A stretch of 39,634 nt of DNA from Candidatus Omnitrophota bacterium (GCA_023819315.1 JAMWBQ010000006.1:1-39634); one strand, 5' to 3'. Counted from the first letter of the stretch, positions 17,471 through 26,583 are shown. Translations and numbers: made by a program. Notes: generated by a model not told the origin, from the sequence alone.

Positions 17471-19734
17471 TGAAGAATTTCAACCCTTCATTTATTACAG
17501 GAGTATTATTTATCTCTTTATCAATAATAATTTTTTTAAGTCTTGTATCTTATAATCCTCAAGATTCAGCTTTTCTTACTTTTCCTCCCAGTAAAACCAT
17601 CCATAATCTAATAGGCAAAATAGGTTTGTATGTATCTTTTTCTTTGATTTTTATTTTTGGTTATGCCAGTTATTTTATTCCCTTCTATATTTTTTTAAAA
17701 GGATTAAATAATTTAGGTTTGATAAAATTTTATGGAATAGCTAAAGGGAGAATAGTTAAGTTTCTCTCCTTTGTTTTTATAGCTATATTTATTTGTGCGT
17801 TAATAGGTATATTTTTTAAAAAGCCGGAGAACATATATTTAGCATCAGGAGTTATAGGATACTTTTTATCTATATTTTTTCAAAAATATTTGGGTTTTTG
17901 GGGAAGCTTTATTACGCTTACTGTTATAATTTTAATTTTGTTATGGTTAGTCTCAGGATACTTTTTCATAAAGTTATTTTTGCACTTTAGACATATTGTA
18001 GATAATCTATTGTTGATTATAAAGAATATATTACAAAGAGAAAAAATTAAGAAGAAAATAATTGAAAATAAAGAAATTGTTAATATATCTAAACCTTTAA
18101 AAGAGAAAGTAAGAGATACAAAATTAGATGAATTAGAATCATCTATAGATGTTGTTCCTGAAATTAAAGTTTATACTCCCAAAATTACTTCTGCAAGTAA
18201 CATAGCTATTACTAAAGGAGAAGGAACTTTATTAAAGAAAGATACTCAGAAACAGCCGAGAGAAGATGATTTAGAAGAAATTTCCATATCTAAAGAAGAA
18301 AAGCCTGTATCGGATAAGGTATTTGATGAAAAATCTTACATTCTTCCCTCGTTAGATTGTTTAAAAGTCCCACCTTTATTAGATACTCGTCAGATAAAAG
18401 ATGATATAGAAGCGAACATAAAAACTTTAGAGGAAACATTATCTGATTTTGGGGTAGGAGCAAAAGTAGTTAGCGTGCAAAAGGGGCCTGTAGTGACATT
18501 ATACGAATTACAGCCGTTTGCGGGAGTTAAAATTCAACGCATTACTACTTTGTCTGATGATATTGCTTTAGCAATGAAATCGGCGAGCATAAGAATTGTA
18601 GCACCTATTCCTGGTAGAGGAACAATAGGTATAGAGATTCCCAATACTAAAAAACATCTCGTTTATTTAAGAGAAGTGATAGAGGAAAAGGTGTTTTCTA
18701 ATACGAATTCTAAATTAGCGTTAGCTTTAGGTAAAGATGTTTCCGGTAATCCTGTAGTAGCAGATCTTAAAGAAATGCCACATCTTTTGATTGCGGGAAC
18801 AACGGGTTCTGGTAAAACGGTATGTGTAAATTCTATAATTTCTTCTATCATTTTTAAAGCAAAACCTAACGAAGTAAAATTTATCCTTATAGACCCTAAA
18901 AAAGTAGAATTAGCGCCTTTTAGTGGTATCCCTCATTTATTACATCCTATTATCTCCGAACCAAAAAAGGCATTCTCAGCATTGAATTGGGCAGTAGAGG
19001 AGATGGAAAACCGTTATAAAGTTTTAGCAGATGAGGGAGCAAGAAATATAGATATTTACAACAAGAATAAATTTAAGCTTCCTTACATAGTAATAATTGT
19101 AGATGAATTAGCCGACCTTATGGTAGTAGCAAAAGATAAAATAGAAACCTCTATACAGAGATTAGCTCAACTTTCTCGTGCTGTGGGTATACATCTTATT
19201 TTAGCTACTCAAAGACCATCGGTAGATGTTATAACAGGCGTAATCAAAGCTAATTTCCCTGCAAGGATATCATTCAAAGTATCTTCTAAAGTTGATTCTC
19301 GGACAGTTTTAGATATGATTGGGGCAGAAAAACTTCTTGGCAAAGGTGATATGCTTTTTATAAGACCAGGGCTCATAAAACCTGTAAGAGCGCAAGCATC
19401 TTTTATAGATGATGAAGATATAGAGAACTTGACCAATTTTATAAAACAACAAGGTAGTCCTATATACGAGGAAGGAATTATCCAGTCACAAAAAAGTAGC
19501 GAAACTTCTTTAGAAGAAGATGAATTGTTAGATGAAGCGATAAAAATTATTCTTTTAACTCGGCAAGCTTCAGCCTCTCTATTACAGAGAAGATTGAGAG
19601 TTGGTTATACAAGAGCGGCAAGGCTTTTAGACCTTATGGAGATACAGGGTATCATTGGACCATTCTCTGGTAGTAAACCAAGGGAAATCTTGGTAGACCC
19701 CGATAGTTATTTAAAAGAGAAAAAACTTATATAA
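17470..19734 (+). CDS. ftsK: DNA translocase FtsK/SpoIIIE
   Basis: 754 residues. Four hydrophobic segments occupy about 1-175, then a charged linker to about 290, then the motor. The alpha/beta domain carries Walker A G-T-T-G-S-G-K-T-V near 443-451 and Walker B I-I-V-D-E-L-A-D-L near 541-549, and L-A-T-Q-R-P-S-V-D-V-I-T-G is intact. A gamma winged-helix domain for recognising KOPS-like sites closes the protein (R-R-L-R-V-G-Y-T-R-A-A-R-L-L-D). It pumps DNA through the division septum. It overlaps the pnp stop by one base (TAATG) and has no Shine-Dalgarno sequence. Confidence 0.97.
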   Translation: MKNFNPSFITGVLFISLSIIIFLSLVSYNPQDSAFLTFPPSKTIHNLIGKIGLYVSFSLIFIFGYASYFIPFYIFLKGLNNLGLIKFYGIAKGRIVKFLSFVFIAIFICALIGIFFKKPENIYLASGVIGYFLSIFFQKYLGFWGSFITLTVIILILLWLVSGYFFIKLFLHFRHIVDNLLLIIKNILQREKIKKKIIENKEIVNISKPLKEKVRDTKLDELESSIDVVPEIKVYTPKITSASNIAITKGEGTLLKKDTQKQPREDDLEEISISKEEKPVSDKVFDEKSYILPSLDCLKVPPLLDTRQIKDDIEANIKTLEETLSDFGVGAKVVSVQKGPVVTLYELQPFAGVKIQRITTLSDDIALAMKSASIRIVAPIPGRGTIGIEIPNTKKHLVYLREVIEEKVFSNTNSKLALALGKDVSGNPVVADLKEMPHLLIAGTTGSGKTVCVNSIISSIIFKAKPNEVKFILIDPKKVELAPFSGIPHLLHPIISEPKKAFSALNWAVEEMENRYKVLADEGARNIDIYNKNKFKLPYIVIIVDELADLMVVAKDKIETSIQRLAQLSRAVGIHLILATQRPSVDVITGVIKANFPARISFKVSSKVDSRTVLDMIGAEKLLGKGDMLFIRPGLIKPVRAQASFIDDEDIENLTNFIKQQGSPIYEEGIIQSQKSSETSLEEDELLDEAIKIILLTRQASASLLQRRLRVGYTRAARLLDLMEIQGIIGPFSGSKPREILVDPDSYLKEKKLI

Positions 19735-19742
19735 TTATAATA

Positions 19743-20600
19743 ATGCTTGAAGAACTTTGTAAAAAATTAAAGAAGAGGAGAGAGGAATTAGGTTTAGATT
19801 TAGAAACTATTGTAGAAAGGACAAAGGTATATCCTTCCGTAATAAAAGCTATAGAAAATGGTAGTTTAAATAATATTATCAACGATATATCGCCTGTTTA
19901 TCTAAAGGGATTCATAAAAATATATGCTTCATTTTTAGGAGTGAATGTAGATAATGAATTAGAAGAGTTTTTCGGTTATAAAAAAGAAAAAGATGTAAAT
20001 ACTGTTACGAGTGAAAAAAAATACGAATTAAAGAGTAAAAATAAACAGAAAGAGAAGAGAAAGATAAAAATAAAAATAAAAATAAACATTTCAAAGATGT
20101 TAACCTCAAAAATTATAAAAAAAATTACCCCCTTAATTTTAATTATAGGAGGAGTTATCGTTGTAATATTTGTGGTTAGAGCTTCTATAAGTTTTATTAA
20201 TAAAAAGATAGTTTCAAATAGAACAAAAGAGGAAAAAATCAAGGGTAAAACATCAACTATTCAAGAATTTAATCATAAAGTTAGTGACTCAAGAGGAGTT
20301 GAATCTTATAAATTACCCACCAAAATAGAAGAAACAGATAAAAATATAGTAGTTTCTTTAAAAATCAGACGAGATTGTTTTTTAAAAGTTAAAGTTGACG
20401 ATAAAGTTGTATTCGAAGGAATCTTAAAAGCTGGCAGTGTCGAAACTTGGAAAGGAACTAAGGAATTAGAATTTAAAATCAGTGATGGTTCTATCGTAGA
20501 TATAGAGGTTAATGGTCAACTATTACCTCCAATAAGTAAGATTCGTAAACCAATAAAAAGTTTAAAGATAACTTCCCAAGGTATCTCCGTGATAAAATAA
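19743..20600 (+). CDS. RodZ-like HTH/DUF4115 membrane protein
   Basis: 285 residues. An N-terminal helix-turn-helix of the Xre/RodZ type (about 1-75, L-K-K-R-R-E-E-L-G...Y-L-K-G-F-I-K-I-Y-A) is followed by a very Lys-rich linker, one transmembrane helix near 122-150 and a periplasmic DUF4115 domain (about 200-275, including V-S-L-K-I-R and E-F-K-I-S-D-G). This is the RodZ layout, which links MreB filaments to cell-wall elongation. It lacks a Shine-Dalgarno sequence and begins 8 nt after ftsK. In several phyla a rodZ gene sits exactly between ftsK and rimO or pgsA, as here. Confidence 0.88.
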   Translation: MLEELCKKLKKRREELGLDLETIVERTKVYPSVIKAIENGSLNNIINDISPVYLKGFIKIYASFLGVNVDNELEEFFGYKKEKDVNTVTSEKKYELKSKNKQKEKRKIKIKIKINISKMLTSKIIKKITPLILIIGGVIVVIFVVRASISFINKKIVSNRTKEEKIKGKTSTIQEFNHKVSDSRGVESYKLPTKIEETDKNIVVSLKIRRDCFLKVKVDDKVVFEGILKAGSVETWKGTKELEFKISDGSIVDIEVNGQLLPPISKIRKPIKSLKITSQGISVIK

Positions 20601-20602
20601 TA

Positions 20603-21856
20603 ATGAAAACTATCTCTATTATTTCTTTAGGTTGTTTCAGGAATAGCTATGATTCTGAAATAATATTGAATAATTTTATAAATAATGGTTATGTTCTTAA
20701 AGAAAAGGCTAACAAGTTAGATATATTGATTATAAACACTTGTGGTTTTATAAAAGAAGCCAAAAAAGAATCTTTAGAAACAATTGAGAGAGCTATTCGG
20801 TTGAAAAAAGATGGTAAGGTAAAGAGACTAATAGTAATGGGTTGTCTTGTTCAGCGTTATTACAAAGAACTAACGGGCATTTTCAGCAATGTAGATGAGT
20901 GGATGGGCGTGGAAAAACTTAATCATGCGTCTATAAGACGTTGTTTTTTATATCCTCCGCATATAACTTTTATAAAAGTATGTGAAGGTTGTATAAATAA
21001 TTGTAGTTATTGTGCTATACCGATAATAAAAGGGCCTCTGGTAAGTAGACGTATAGGCAGTATTATAGAAGAAGCTAAATTATTAGATAGACGAGGAGTT
21101 AAGGAACTTAACATTATTGGTCAAGATGTTACAAGTTGGGGAAAAGACTTATATAAAGATAAGGATATAACTTATTTATTAAAAAATATTATAAAAAATA
21201 CAAAAAATATTAGATGGATAAGACTTCTATATACTCATCCTAAAAACTTCACTAATTCCTTAATAGATATAATTGCAGAAGAGGATAGGTTATGTAAATA
21301 TGTTGATTTGCCTATACAGCATATAAACGATAGGATCCTAAAGATGATGAATAGAATGATTACTAAAAAAGAAATAATAGAACTTATAAAAAAAATAAGA
21401 AAAAAGATAAAAAAAGTAGTAATAAGAACTACAATTATTGTAGGATTCCCTACAGAAACTGAAGAGGAATTTAAAGAATTATTAGATTTTATAAAAGATA
21501 TAAGATTTGAACGTTTGGGAGTTTTTATGTATTCAAGAGAGGAGAGGACATCGGCTTATAAATTAAAACCTCTTGTTCCTGATAAAATAAAAAGAGATAG
21601 ATACAAAGAGGTTATGTCTTTACAACAAAAAATTTCTGAGGAATTTAATCGTAGTTTGATAGGGAGAAATTTAGAAGTTTTGATAGATAGCCAAAGAAAT
21701 AACACCTTTATAGGGCGTTCCCAGTATAGTGCTTATGAAATAGATGGAGTAGTTTTTATAAGAGATGGTAATTGTCGCCTTGGTAATTTTTATGAAGTAA
21801 AGATCGTTGATGCTTCTCATTACGATTTAGTAGGAATAATAGATGAGATAAATTAA
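20603..21856 (+). CDS. rimO: ribosomal protein S12 methylthiotransferase RimO
   Basis: 417 residues. The UPF0004 domain carries the three cluster cysteines in S-L-G-C-F-R-N-S-Y-D-S-E, N-T-C-G-F-I and M-G-C-L-V-Q-R, then the radical SAM motif C-I-N-N-C-S-Y-C-A-I-P, and a C-terminal TRAM domain. RimO uses two 4Fe-4S clusters and SAM to methylthiolate a conserved Asp of S12. S-L-G-C-x-(K/R)-N-x-x-D-S-E favours RimO over MiaB, which has the N-T-C version at the first site. It begins 2 nt after rodZ with no ribosome binding site. Confidence 0.93.
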   Translation: MKTISIISLGCFRNSYDSEIILNNFINNGYVLKEKANKLDILIINTCGFIKEAKKESLETIERAIRLKKDGKVKRLIVMGCLVQRYYKELTGIFSNVDEWMGVEKLNHASIRRCFLYPPHITFIKVCEGCINNCSYCAIPIIKGPLVSRRIGSIIEEAKLLDRRGVKELNIIGQDVTSWGKDLYKDKDITYLLKNIIKNTKNIRWIRLLYTHPKNFTNSLIDIIAEEDRLCKYVDLPIQHINDRILKMMNRMITKKEIIELIKKIRKKIKKVVIRTTIIVGFPTETEEEFKELLDFIKDIRFERLGVFMYSREERTSAYKLKPLVPDKIKRDRYKEVMSLQQKISEEFNRSLIGRNLEVLIDSQRNNTFIGRSQYSAYEIDGVVFIRDGNCRLGNFYEVKIVDASHYDLVGIIDEIN

Positions 21857-21874
21857 TTTAGATATAGATAGAAT

Positions 21875-22441
21875 ATGAACGTATCTAATTGTTTAACTAT
21901 CTCCCGAATAATAATAGCTTTTTTTTGTATTGGTTTAATAATAAAAAATAATCTTATCTCTTTGAGTGTATCTTTCTTATTATTTTTAATAGCCTCTTTT
22001 ACAGATTTTCTTGATGGTTTTATTGCAAGGAAGAAAAATAAGATTTCTGATTTGGGTAAATTGTTAGACCCTATCGCTGATAAAATTCTCGTTTTGGGGA
22101 TATTTCTTTCCTTCCTTGTGGTAAAAATTATTAACGTATGGATGGTAATAGTTATTATGATAAGAGAGTTTATAATTACGGGATTAAGATTATTAGCTCT
22201 TAATAGAGGATATGTATTAGAAGCTAAGAAGGCTGGTAAACATAAAACTTTATCGCAGATGTTGGGTATAAACTTTATTTTCGTTATTTTAATTCTAAAA
22301 AAGATATTTACACAAAATAAACTTATAGATTTTTTATATCAAACAGTGATACCTCTATTTATGTGGTACATTGTTATAATAACTGCTTTTTCTGGTTTGC
22401 AATATCTTTGGATTAATAGAAAAATAATAAGAGATTTTTAA
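21875..22441 (+). CDS. pgsA: CDP-alcohol phosphatidyltransferase (PgsA-like)
   Basis: 188 residues with about five hydrophobic segments. The CDP-alcohol phosphotransferase motif D-G-x-x-A-R-x8-G-x3-D-x3-D is present as D-G-F-I-A-R...L-G-K-L-L-D-P-I-A-D near 47-70. PgsA makes phosphatidylglycerol phosphate from CDP-diacylglycerol and glycerol-3-phosphate in the inner membrane. Its role is supported by pgpA, which removes the phosphate, starting 2 nt downstream. No Shine-Dalgarno sequence. Confidence 0.93.
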   Translation: MNVSNCLTISRIIIAFFCIGLIIKNNLISLSVSFLLFLIASFTDFLDGFIARKKNKISDLGKLLDPIADKILVLGIFLSFLVVKIINVWMVIVIMIREFIITGLRLLALNRGYVLEAKKAGKHKTLSQMLGINFIFVILILKKIFTQNKLIDFLYQTVIPLFMWYIVIITAFSGLQYLWINRKIIRDF

Positions 22442-22443
22442 TT

Positions 22444-22902
22444 ATGGAATTGAGATACAAAAATAAATTGATAATTTTAATTACAACTTTATTTGGAATA
22501 GGCTATATACCAATTTGTGGAGGTACAATTGCATCTTTATTGGGAATGTTAAGTTTTATTTTAATTGATAATTATCTATCGTTTGTTTTTTTTAGTATTT
22601 TCTTTTTATATCTTTCTTTTATTTTATCAGGGAAAGCTGAAGCAATATTTGGAGAAAAAGATTGTAAGAAAATAGTAATTGACGATTTTGTCGGATCATT
22701 AGTTGCTTTTTTGTTTATTCCCCGAGATATTAGATTTATTGTGGCAGGCATATTGTTGTTTAGAATATTAGATATTCTAAAAATATTTCCTATAGATAGA
22801 GTAGAGGAGTTAGAAGGAGCTAAAGGAATTGTGGGAGACGATTTAATAGCAGGAATTTATACTAATATTTTATTGCAAATTATTCGTTTATTCCGAATTT
22901 AA
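22444..22902 (+). CDS. pgpA: phosphatidylglycerophosphatase A
   Basis: 152 residues, integral membrane. P-I-C-G-G-T-I-A-S near 23-31, V-I-D-D-F-V-G near 78-84 and the C-terminal R-I-L-D-I-L-K-I-F-P-I-D-R-V-E-E-L-E-G with G-I-V-G-D-D-L-I-A-G match PgpA. It dephosphorylates phosphatidylglycerol phosphate. It is the last gene of the rpsO-to-pgpA run. Its 3' end overlaps the convergent thpR gene by 23 bp, so no separate terminator exists between them. Confidence 0.95.
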   Translation: MELRYKNKLIILITTLFGIGYIPICGGTIASLLGMLSFILIDNYLSFVFFSIFFLYLSFILSGKAEAIFGEKDCKKIVIDDFVGSLVAFLFIPRDIRFIVAGILLFRILDILKIFPIDRVEELEGAKGIVGDDLIAGIYTNILLQIIRLFRI

Positions 22903-23440
22903 ATAAGGAAGTAAATATTTCTTCGTATATTGGACCAGTGTAAGTTATTATGCTTTTAAATAGAACAATTCTATCTATGAGAAAACTTTTGTTAGGTTTT
23001 AAATTATATATCATCTTAATAAGTGATTCTATATTTTTCTTACTCTTAAATCTTGCTATTGTTATATGACTTTTAAATCTTTCTTCTTTTACGAATCCTA
23101 AATTTTCTAATCTATCTTCAATATTGTAAGCTAATTTTTTTAATTCCTCTTCTTTATCCGTGGATATAAAAAATACGCGAGGGTTATTTTTATTAGGGAA
23201 GAATCCAAAATCTACAAGGTTTACCTCTAATGGCTTAAATGTTTTAACAACCTCATCCATAATGATTTTAATAGATTCAACCTTATCCTCATTTATTTCT
23301 CCTAAAAATTTTAACGTTATATGTAGATTTTGACAATCAACAAATTTCGCATATAATTTAAGGCGTTTAAAATCATTTTCCCATTCGCTTATATAATCTT
23401 TTACATTTTGAGATAGGGGGATAGCCAAGAATGTTCGCAT
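22880..23440 (-). CDS. thpR: RNA 2',3'-cyclic phosphodiesterase (ThpR/LigT-like)
   Basis: 186 residues. Two H-x-T/S-hydrophobic motifs of the 2H phosphoesterase superfamily are present: H-I-T-L near 41-44 and H-I-T-I near 128-131. The start M-R-T-F-L-A-I-P-L is typical. Such proteins open 2',3'-cyclic phosphates on RNA ends; the cellular role is poorly defined. AAAGGA lies about 6 nt before the ATG. It follows cinA-C by 10 nt on the same strand, a pairing common in many bacteria, and its 3' end overlaps the opposite-strand pgpA by 23 bp. Confidence 0.92.
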   Translation of the reverse strand: MRTFLAIPLSQNVKDYISEWENDFKRLKLYAKFVDCQNLHITLKFLGEINEDKVESIKIIMDEVVKTFKPLEVNLVDFGFFPNKNNPRVFFISTDKEEELKKLAYNIEDRLENLGFVKEERFKSHITIARFKSKKNIESLIKMIYNLKPNKSFLIDRIVLFKSIITYTGPIYEEIFTSLFKFGINE

Positions 23441-23450
23441 AAGTTATCCT

Positions 23451-23939
23451 TTAAGTAAGACTTTTTAAATTATATTTTTTAACTTTATTATGTATTAATC
23501 TTATGAGAAAGTTACTTGCCTTTTTTCTTATTTTATCTCTATCTCCTTTAATAATAAGCTTTTTTACATCAGCACTATTTTTATCAGCTATACTAATAAA
23601 TATGGTTCCCACAGGAACACCTTTTTTAGAAGTTGGGCCAGCAAATCCCACTATAGATGCTCCTAAATCAGTAGAGAGTATATTTCTTATATTTTTAGCA
23701 AGCATTATACATACATCTTTAGATACACCTGGGGTATTTTTTAGGAGAGAATGAGGTATTCCCAAAAATATTTTTTTAGCTTCCATAGAGTATACTACAA
23801 CACTTCCTTTAAATACAGCTGAACTGCCAGGAATTTTAGTTAAAAGATAAGATGTATATCCACCTGTGCAAGATTCTGCTAGGGAAATAGTAAGTTTTCT
23901 TTCTTTTAATATATGTATAATTTTTTGTAATAATTTCAT
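23451..23939 (-). CDS. CinA C-terminal domain protein (nicotinamide-nucleotide amidase, PncC)
   Basis: 162 residues, a stand-alone CinA C-terminal domain. A-E-S-C-T-G-G near 20-26 (catalytic Ser), V-V-Y-S near 48-51, K-x-x-x-L-G-I, G-V-S near 71-73 and G-F-A-G-P-T near 98-103 fit PncC, which hydrolyses nicotinamide mononucleotide to nicotinate mononucleotide in pyridine-nucleotide salvage. The N-terminal MoaB-like CinA domain is absent. A -10-like TATAAG (23949-23954) ends only 9 nt before the ATG, suggesting a very short leader. It heads the pair with thpR and diverges from the plus-strand PilZ unit. Confidence 0.93.
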   Translation of the reverse strand: MKLLQKIIHILKERKLTISLAESCTGGYTSYLLTKIPGSSAVFKGSVVVYSMEAKKIFLGIPHSLLKNTPGVSKDVCIMLAKNIRNILSTDLGASIVGFAGPTSKKGVPVGTIFISIADKNSADVKKLIIKGDRDKIRKKASNFLIRLIHNKVKKYNLKSLT

Positions 23940-23958
23940 TAAAAATAACTTATAGGAC

Positions 23959-24066
23959 TTGAAATTTAATGAAAAAAATGTTATATTTTATTAAAGTATA
24001 GATCTTAAACTTAATTTATGAAAACCTGAATTTGTTGTTTAAGCCACGAATTCAGGTTTTTATTTT
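23959..24066 (+). ncRNA. possible small RNA or attenuated leader
   Basis: A promoter TTGAAA (23959-23964), 17-bp spacer, TATATT (23982-23987) is followed about 60 nt after the predicted start (~23994) by a perfect 12-bp inverted repeat, AAAACCTGAATT (24021-24032) and AATTCAGGTTTT (24049-24060), and TATTTTT. A transcript of roughly 70 nt ending here would be a small RNA, or a terminated leader of the PilZ gene that starts at 24094. No gene on this strand ends just upstream, so it is not an ordinary gene terminator. Confidence 0.45.
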
Positions 24067-24067
24067 T
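24021..24067 (+). terminator. terminator-like hairpin upstream of PilZ gene
   Basis: Perfect 12-bp stem (24021-24032 / 24049-24060), 16-nt loop and T-rich tail. The hairpin is symmetrical but the T tail is better in the plus direction. Confidence 0.65.
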
Positions 24068-24093
24068 ATTAGTATATAAAACAATAAATTACC

Positions 24094-24519
24094 GTGGTAG
24101 AAAAAAAGGCTTCTAAACAATTATCTTGTTTACTTCATTGTAATTACACTGGTGAAGAAAGACGGTTATACCCACGATTAAAAGCTTTTTTGCCCGTTAC
24201 ATATTATACCATAGATAAGATATATAAAGAAGAGGTAACTATTAGCTTGAATATTTCTTGTGGTGGAGTGTGTATAATTACAAATGAAGATTTCTATTTG
24301 GGTAGTAATATATATTTAAGAATAGATTTACTAGATGGTAACTATCCTATAATAATAAAAGGACAAACTATATGGAAAAAAGAGATACCAGTGTATTTTT
24401 CTAATAGCGTTAACTATGAATTGGGTATAAATATATTATCCATAAAAAATGGAGATTATAACAGATTATCTAATTATATATATAATTACCTTAATTCTGA
24501 CTATCCTTATCCTTTTTAA
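24094..24519 (+). CDS. PilZ domain protein
   Basis: 141 residues from a GTG start. The cyclic-di-GMP binding signature is complete: R-R-L-Y-P-R near 23-28 and N-I-S-C-G-G near 54-59. It is almost only a PilZ domain, preceded by a Cys-containing segment (C-L-L-H-C near 12-16). PilZ proteins bind cyclic di-GMP and pass the signal to motility, pili or polysaccharide export. It is an isolated plus-strand gene among minus-strand genes. No Shine-Dalgarno sequence is evident. A terminator-like hairpin sits 27-73 nt upstream, so it may be attenuated. Confidence 0.82.
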   Translation: MVEKKASKQLSCLLHCNYTGEERRLYPRLKAFLPVTYYTIDKIYKEEVTISLNISCGGVCIITNEDFYLGSNIYLRIDLLDGNYPIIIKGQTIWKKEIPVYFSNSVNYELGINILSIKNGDYNRLSNYIYNYLNSDYPYPF

Positions 24520-24686
24520 AATACACTTCCTAAAAACATAATGAAAAAGCAGAGGATTGGTTTGCAACTGTTTAAATTATTAGTTTTAATTTTAAAATTT
24601 TACCCGTTTTACTTCCTATAATATACCTTATGTAAACTTTTAAGAAAGGGATAAAACTAATAAAATCAACAAAATACAGAAATTAC

Positions 24687-25649
24687 CTAGTTTTTTATAT
24701 CCAACAAATCTTTTAGTTGCGATTTAAAGTAAACTCCTGCTAATTTTTCTTCCGGTGGGAATTGTTGTAACCATCCTTTTATATCTTGATTTTCTATAAA
24801 TTCTTTAATGAGAGTGTATTCAGAAGAAGATAAAGTTCTGTTTATTGTGGAATGTTCTTTGGCTTTAAAATATGGTTGATATTGGGTCATAATACTAATA
24901 TAACTGTAAGGTAAGTTATCATTTATCCACGTTATGATTCTTTTAGCCTCCTCTATATATCCTGGGATTATAAGATGTCTTACAATTAACCCTTTTAGCA
25001 TAATATCTTTTAAGAATTTAGCTTCTTTTACTTGTTTAGCCATTTCTTTAAGGGCAAGCTGATTGATTTTTGGATAATCTTCGGCAAAAGAATAGGTTTT
25101 ACTGGTAGAAGTTTCTATATATTTCATATCAGCCAGGTATATATCTACAATCCCTGAGATTTTTTCTAAGATAGTAACCATTTCGTAGCCAGAAGTATTA
25201 TATACTATAGGTATACGCAATCCTTTTTTAAACGCAATAAGTAGTGCTTTAAGGATATGCGGTAAAAAGTGAGTAGGTGTTACCAAATTAATATTGTGAG
25301 CATTTTTATTTTGTAAGTTTACCATAATCTTTGCTAAATCTTGAATAGTAATAATTTCCCCTTCTAAGTTATGTGAAAATGTATAATTTTGGCAATATAT
25401 ACATTTTAGATTGCATCCGGAAAAGAATATTGTTCCACTACCATTTTCTCCACTTATAGGAGGTTCTTCTCCTTTATGAAGAAACGCAGTAAAAATAACT
25501 AATTCATCTTTCATTCCACAGAAACCAATTTCTTTATTAAGACGATTGATTTTACATTGACGCGGGCATAAAATACACATCTCTAAACTATTCCATAATG
25601 GTTGATAGATTTTCTCTATTAGAGCGATTTTCTCTTCTACGTTAATCAT
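24687..25649 (-). CDS. radical SAM protein, PflA-like (COG1313)
   Basis: 320 residues. An N-terminal cysteine segment (C-I-L-C-P-R-Q-C near 25-32 and F-C-G-M near 43-46) precedes the radical SAM motif C-N-L-K-C-I-Y-C-Q-N near 79-88. G-E-E-P-P-I-S-G and the late R-H-L-I-I-P-G-Y segment match the uncharacterised PflA-related COG1313 family. The target is unknown. Its start overlaps the DUF4416 stop (ATGA), so the two are co-translated. The N-terminal arrangement resembles the AmrS-like protein at 13121, but the two are different families. Confidence 0.88.
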   Translation of the reverse strand: MINVEEKIALIEKIYQPLWNSLEMCILCPRQCKINRLNKEIGFCGMKDELVIFTAFLHKGEEPPISGENGSGTIFFSGCNLKCIYCQNYTFSHNLEGEIITIQDLAKIMVNLQNKNAHNINLVTPTHFLPHILKALLIAFKKGLRIPIVYNTSGYEMVTILEKISGIVDIYLADMKYIETSTSKTYSFAEDYPKINQLALKEMAKQVKEAKFLKDIMLKGLIVRHLIIPGYIEEAKRIITWINDNLPYSYISIMTQYQPYFKAKEHSTINRTLSSSEYTLIKEFIENQDIKGWLQQFPPEEKLAGVYFKSQLKDLLDIKN

Positions 25650-26182
25650 TTTAAGGATATTTTTAGTTGATTACTATAGATATTTCTTATTTTTAAGAAT
25701 ATATCTTTATATTGTGATGTTTTAAAGTCGGGGTATGTCCAATTAAAATCGCTAAACCCTACTTTAGATATATATCGCAAGGTCACTTCTCCATAAATAC
25801 CTTTATTTAAATGGATACGGTGATAGAAATTCTTTGTAGTAAGTAAAACTAAGTTAGCTAAGGTGAGGTAGCCAGGGTCAATATTTATTCTACGTTTTCC
25901 CCCTATAGAAAACTTCTTTTCCAATTTGATACAAATAAGTTTAATATTTACAAATTCCTCAGAATTTCTCAGATTTTTAAATGATATGAACCGCCTAAAA
26001 AGTGGACTACCCATCTCTTCGGTATAATAAGCAGTAAAATTAAAATTTATAGTTTCACTTTCTAAATCAATTTCTCCCCAAAGTTTTTTCATCATTTTCA
26101 AAGTTAATTTGTAGTATTTTTCTTCTCTATAGATGAATCCACAGATAAATTTTACTTTTGGTGGGAGAAGTATTTTTAACAT
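25646..26182 (-). CDS. DUF4416 family protein
   Basis: 178 residues. Family features visible: an opening P-P-K-V-K-F-I-C-G-F-I-Y, the F-x-A-Y-Y-T-E-E-M-G-S-P-L-F-R-R-F segment near 49-65, G-K-R-R-I-N-I-D-P-G-Y-L near 94-105, T-T-K-N-F-Y-H-R-I near 114-122 and the C-terminal F-N-W-T-Y-P-D. DUF4416 has no proven function and is seen in anaerobic and deep-branching bacteria. It is tightly coupled to the downstream radical SAM gene and sits 26 nt after a PilZ gene. Soluble. Confidence 0.85.
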   Translation of the reverse strand: MLKILLPPKVKFICGFIYREEKYYKLTLKMMKKLWGEIDLESETINFNFTAYYTEEMGSPLFRRFISFKNLRNSEEFVNIKLICIKLEKKFSIGGKRRINIDPGYLTLANLVLLTTKNFYHRIHLNKGIYGEVTLRYISKVGFSDFNWTYPDFKTSQYKDIFLKIRNIYSNQLKISLK

Positions 26183-26208
26183 ATAAAAATGTAAAGTAAT
26201 TAATTTTA

Positions 26209-26583
26209 TTAAACTTCTGCTAAGGTAGGGGTTCTCATTAAGGATTTAACGTAAGAAATGATAATTTTTCTATCTGTCTCTTTAATGTGGTTAAAGAATA
26301 TACCTAAATTATAGAAATGTTTTCCATTGTTTTTTATGTATTCTTTCCTTACTACTACACCTTCACAATTTATTTTTTTTAATATTTTTCTACCATTCTT
26401 TTTAAATGGAACTAAAAGAATAATCTTTAATTTTGTCATAGTAGGAATATCTTTATCCACAGAACAATATGTGCCATTACCACTTATATTCTTAGTTTCT
26501 GTAACTATATCAAATTCTGAATCGCAAAGTTTTATGGGGAGGTTAAAATTAAATCGTGGATATAGGCGTTTCTCTTTAAACAT
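26209..26583 (-). CDS. PilZ domain protein
   Basis: 124 residues, a single PilZ domain. The first motif R-L-Y-P-R is at residues 6-10 and the second, N-I-S-G-N-G, near 33-38, so cyclic-di-GMP binding is expected. The C-terminal region has the usual beta-barrel pattern ending with a short helix. It lies in a minus-strand unit between the 44-aa zinc-knuckle gene and DUF4416. No strong ribosome binding site. Confidence 0.85.
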   Translation of the reverse strand: MFKEKRLYPRFNFNLPIKLCDSEFDIVTETKNISGNGTYCSVDKDIPTMTKLKIILLVPFKKNGRKILKKINCEGVVVRKEYIKNNGKHFYNLGIFFNHIKETDRKIIISYVKSLMRTPTLAEV

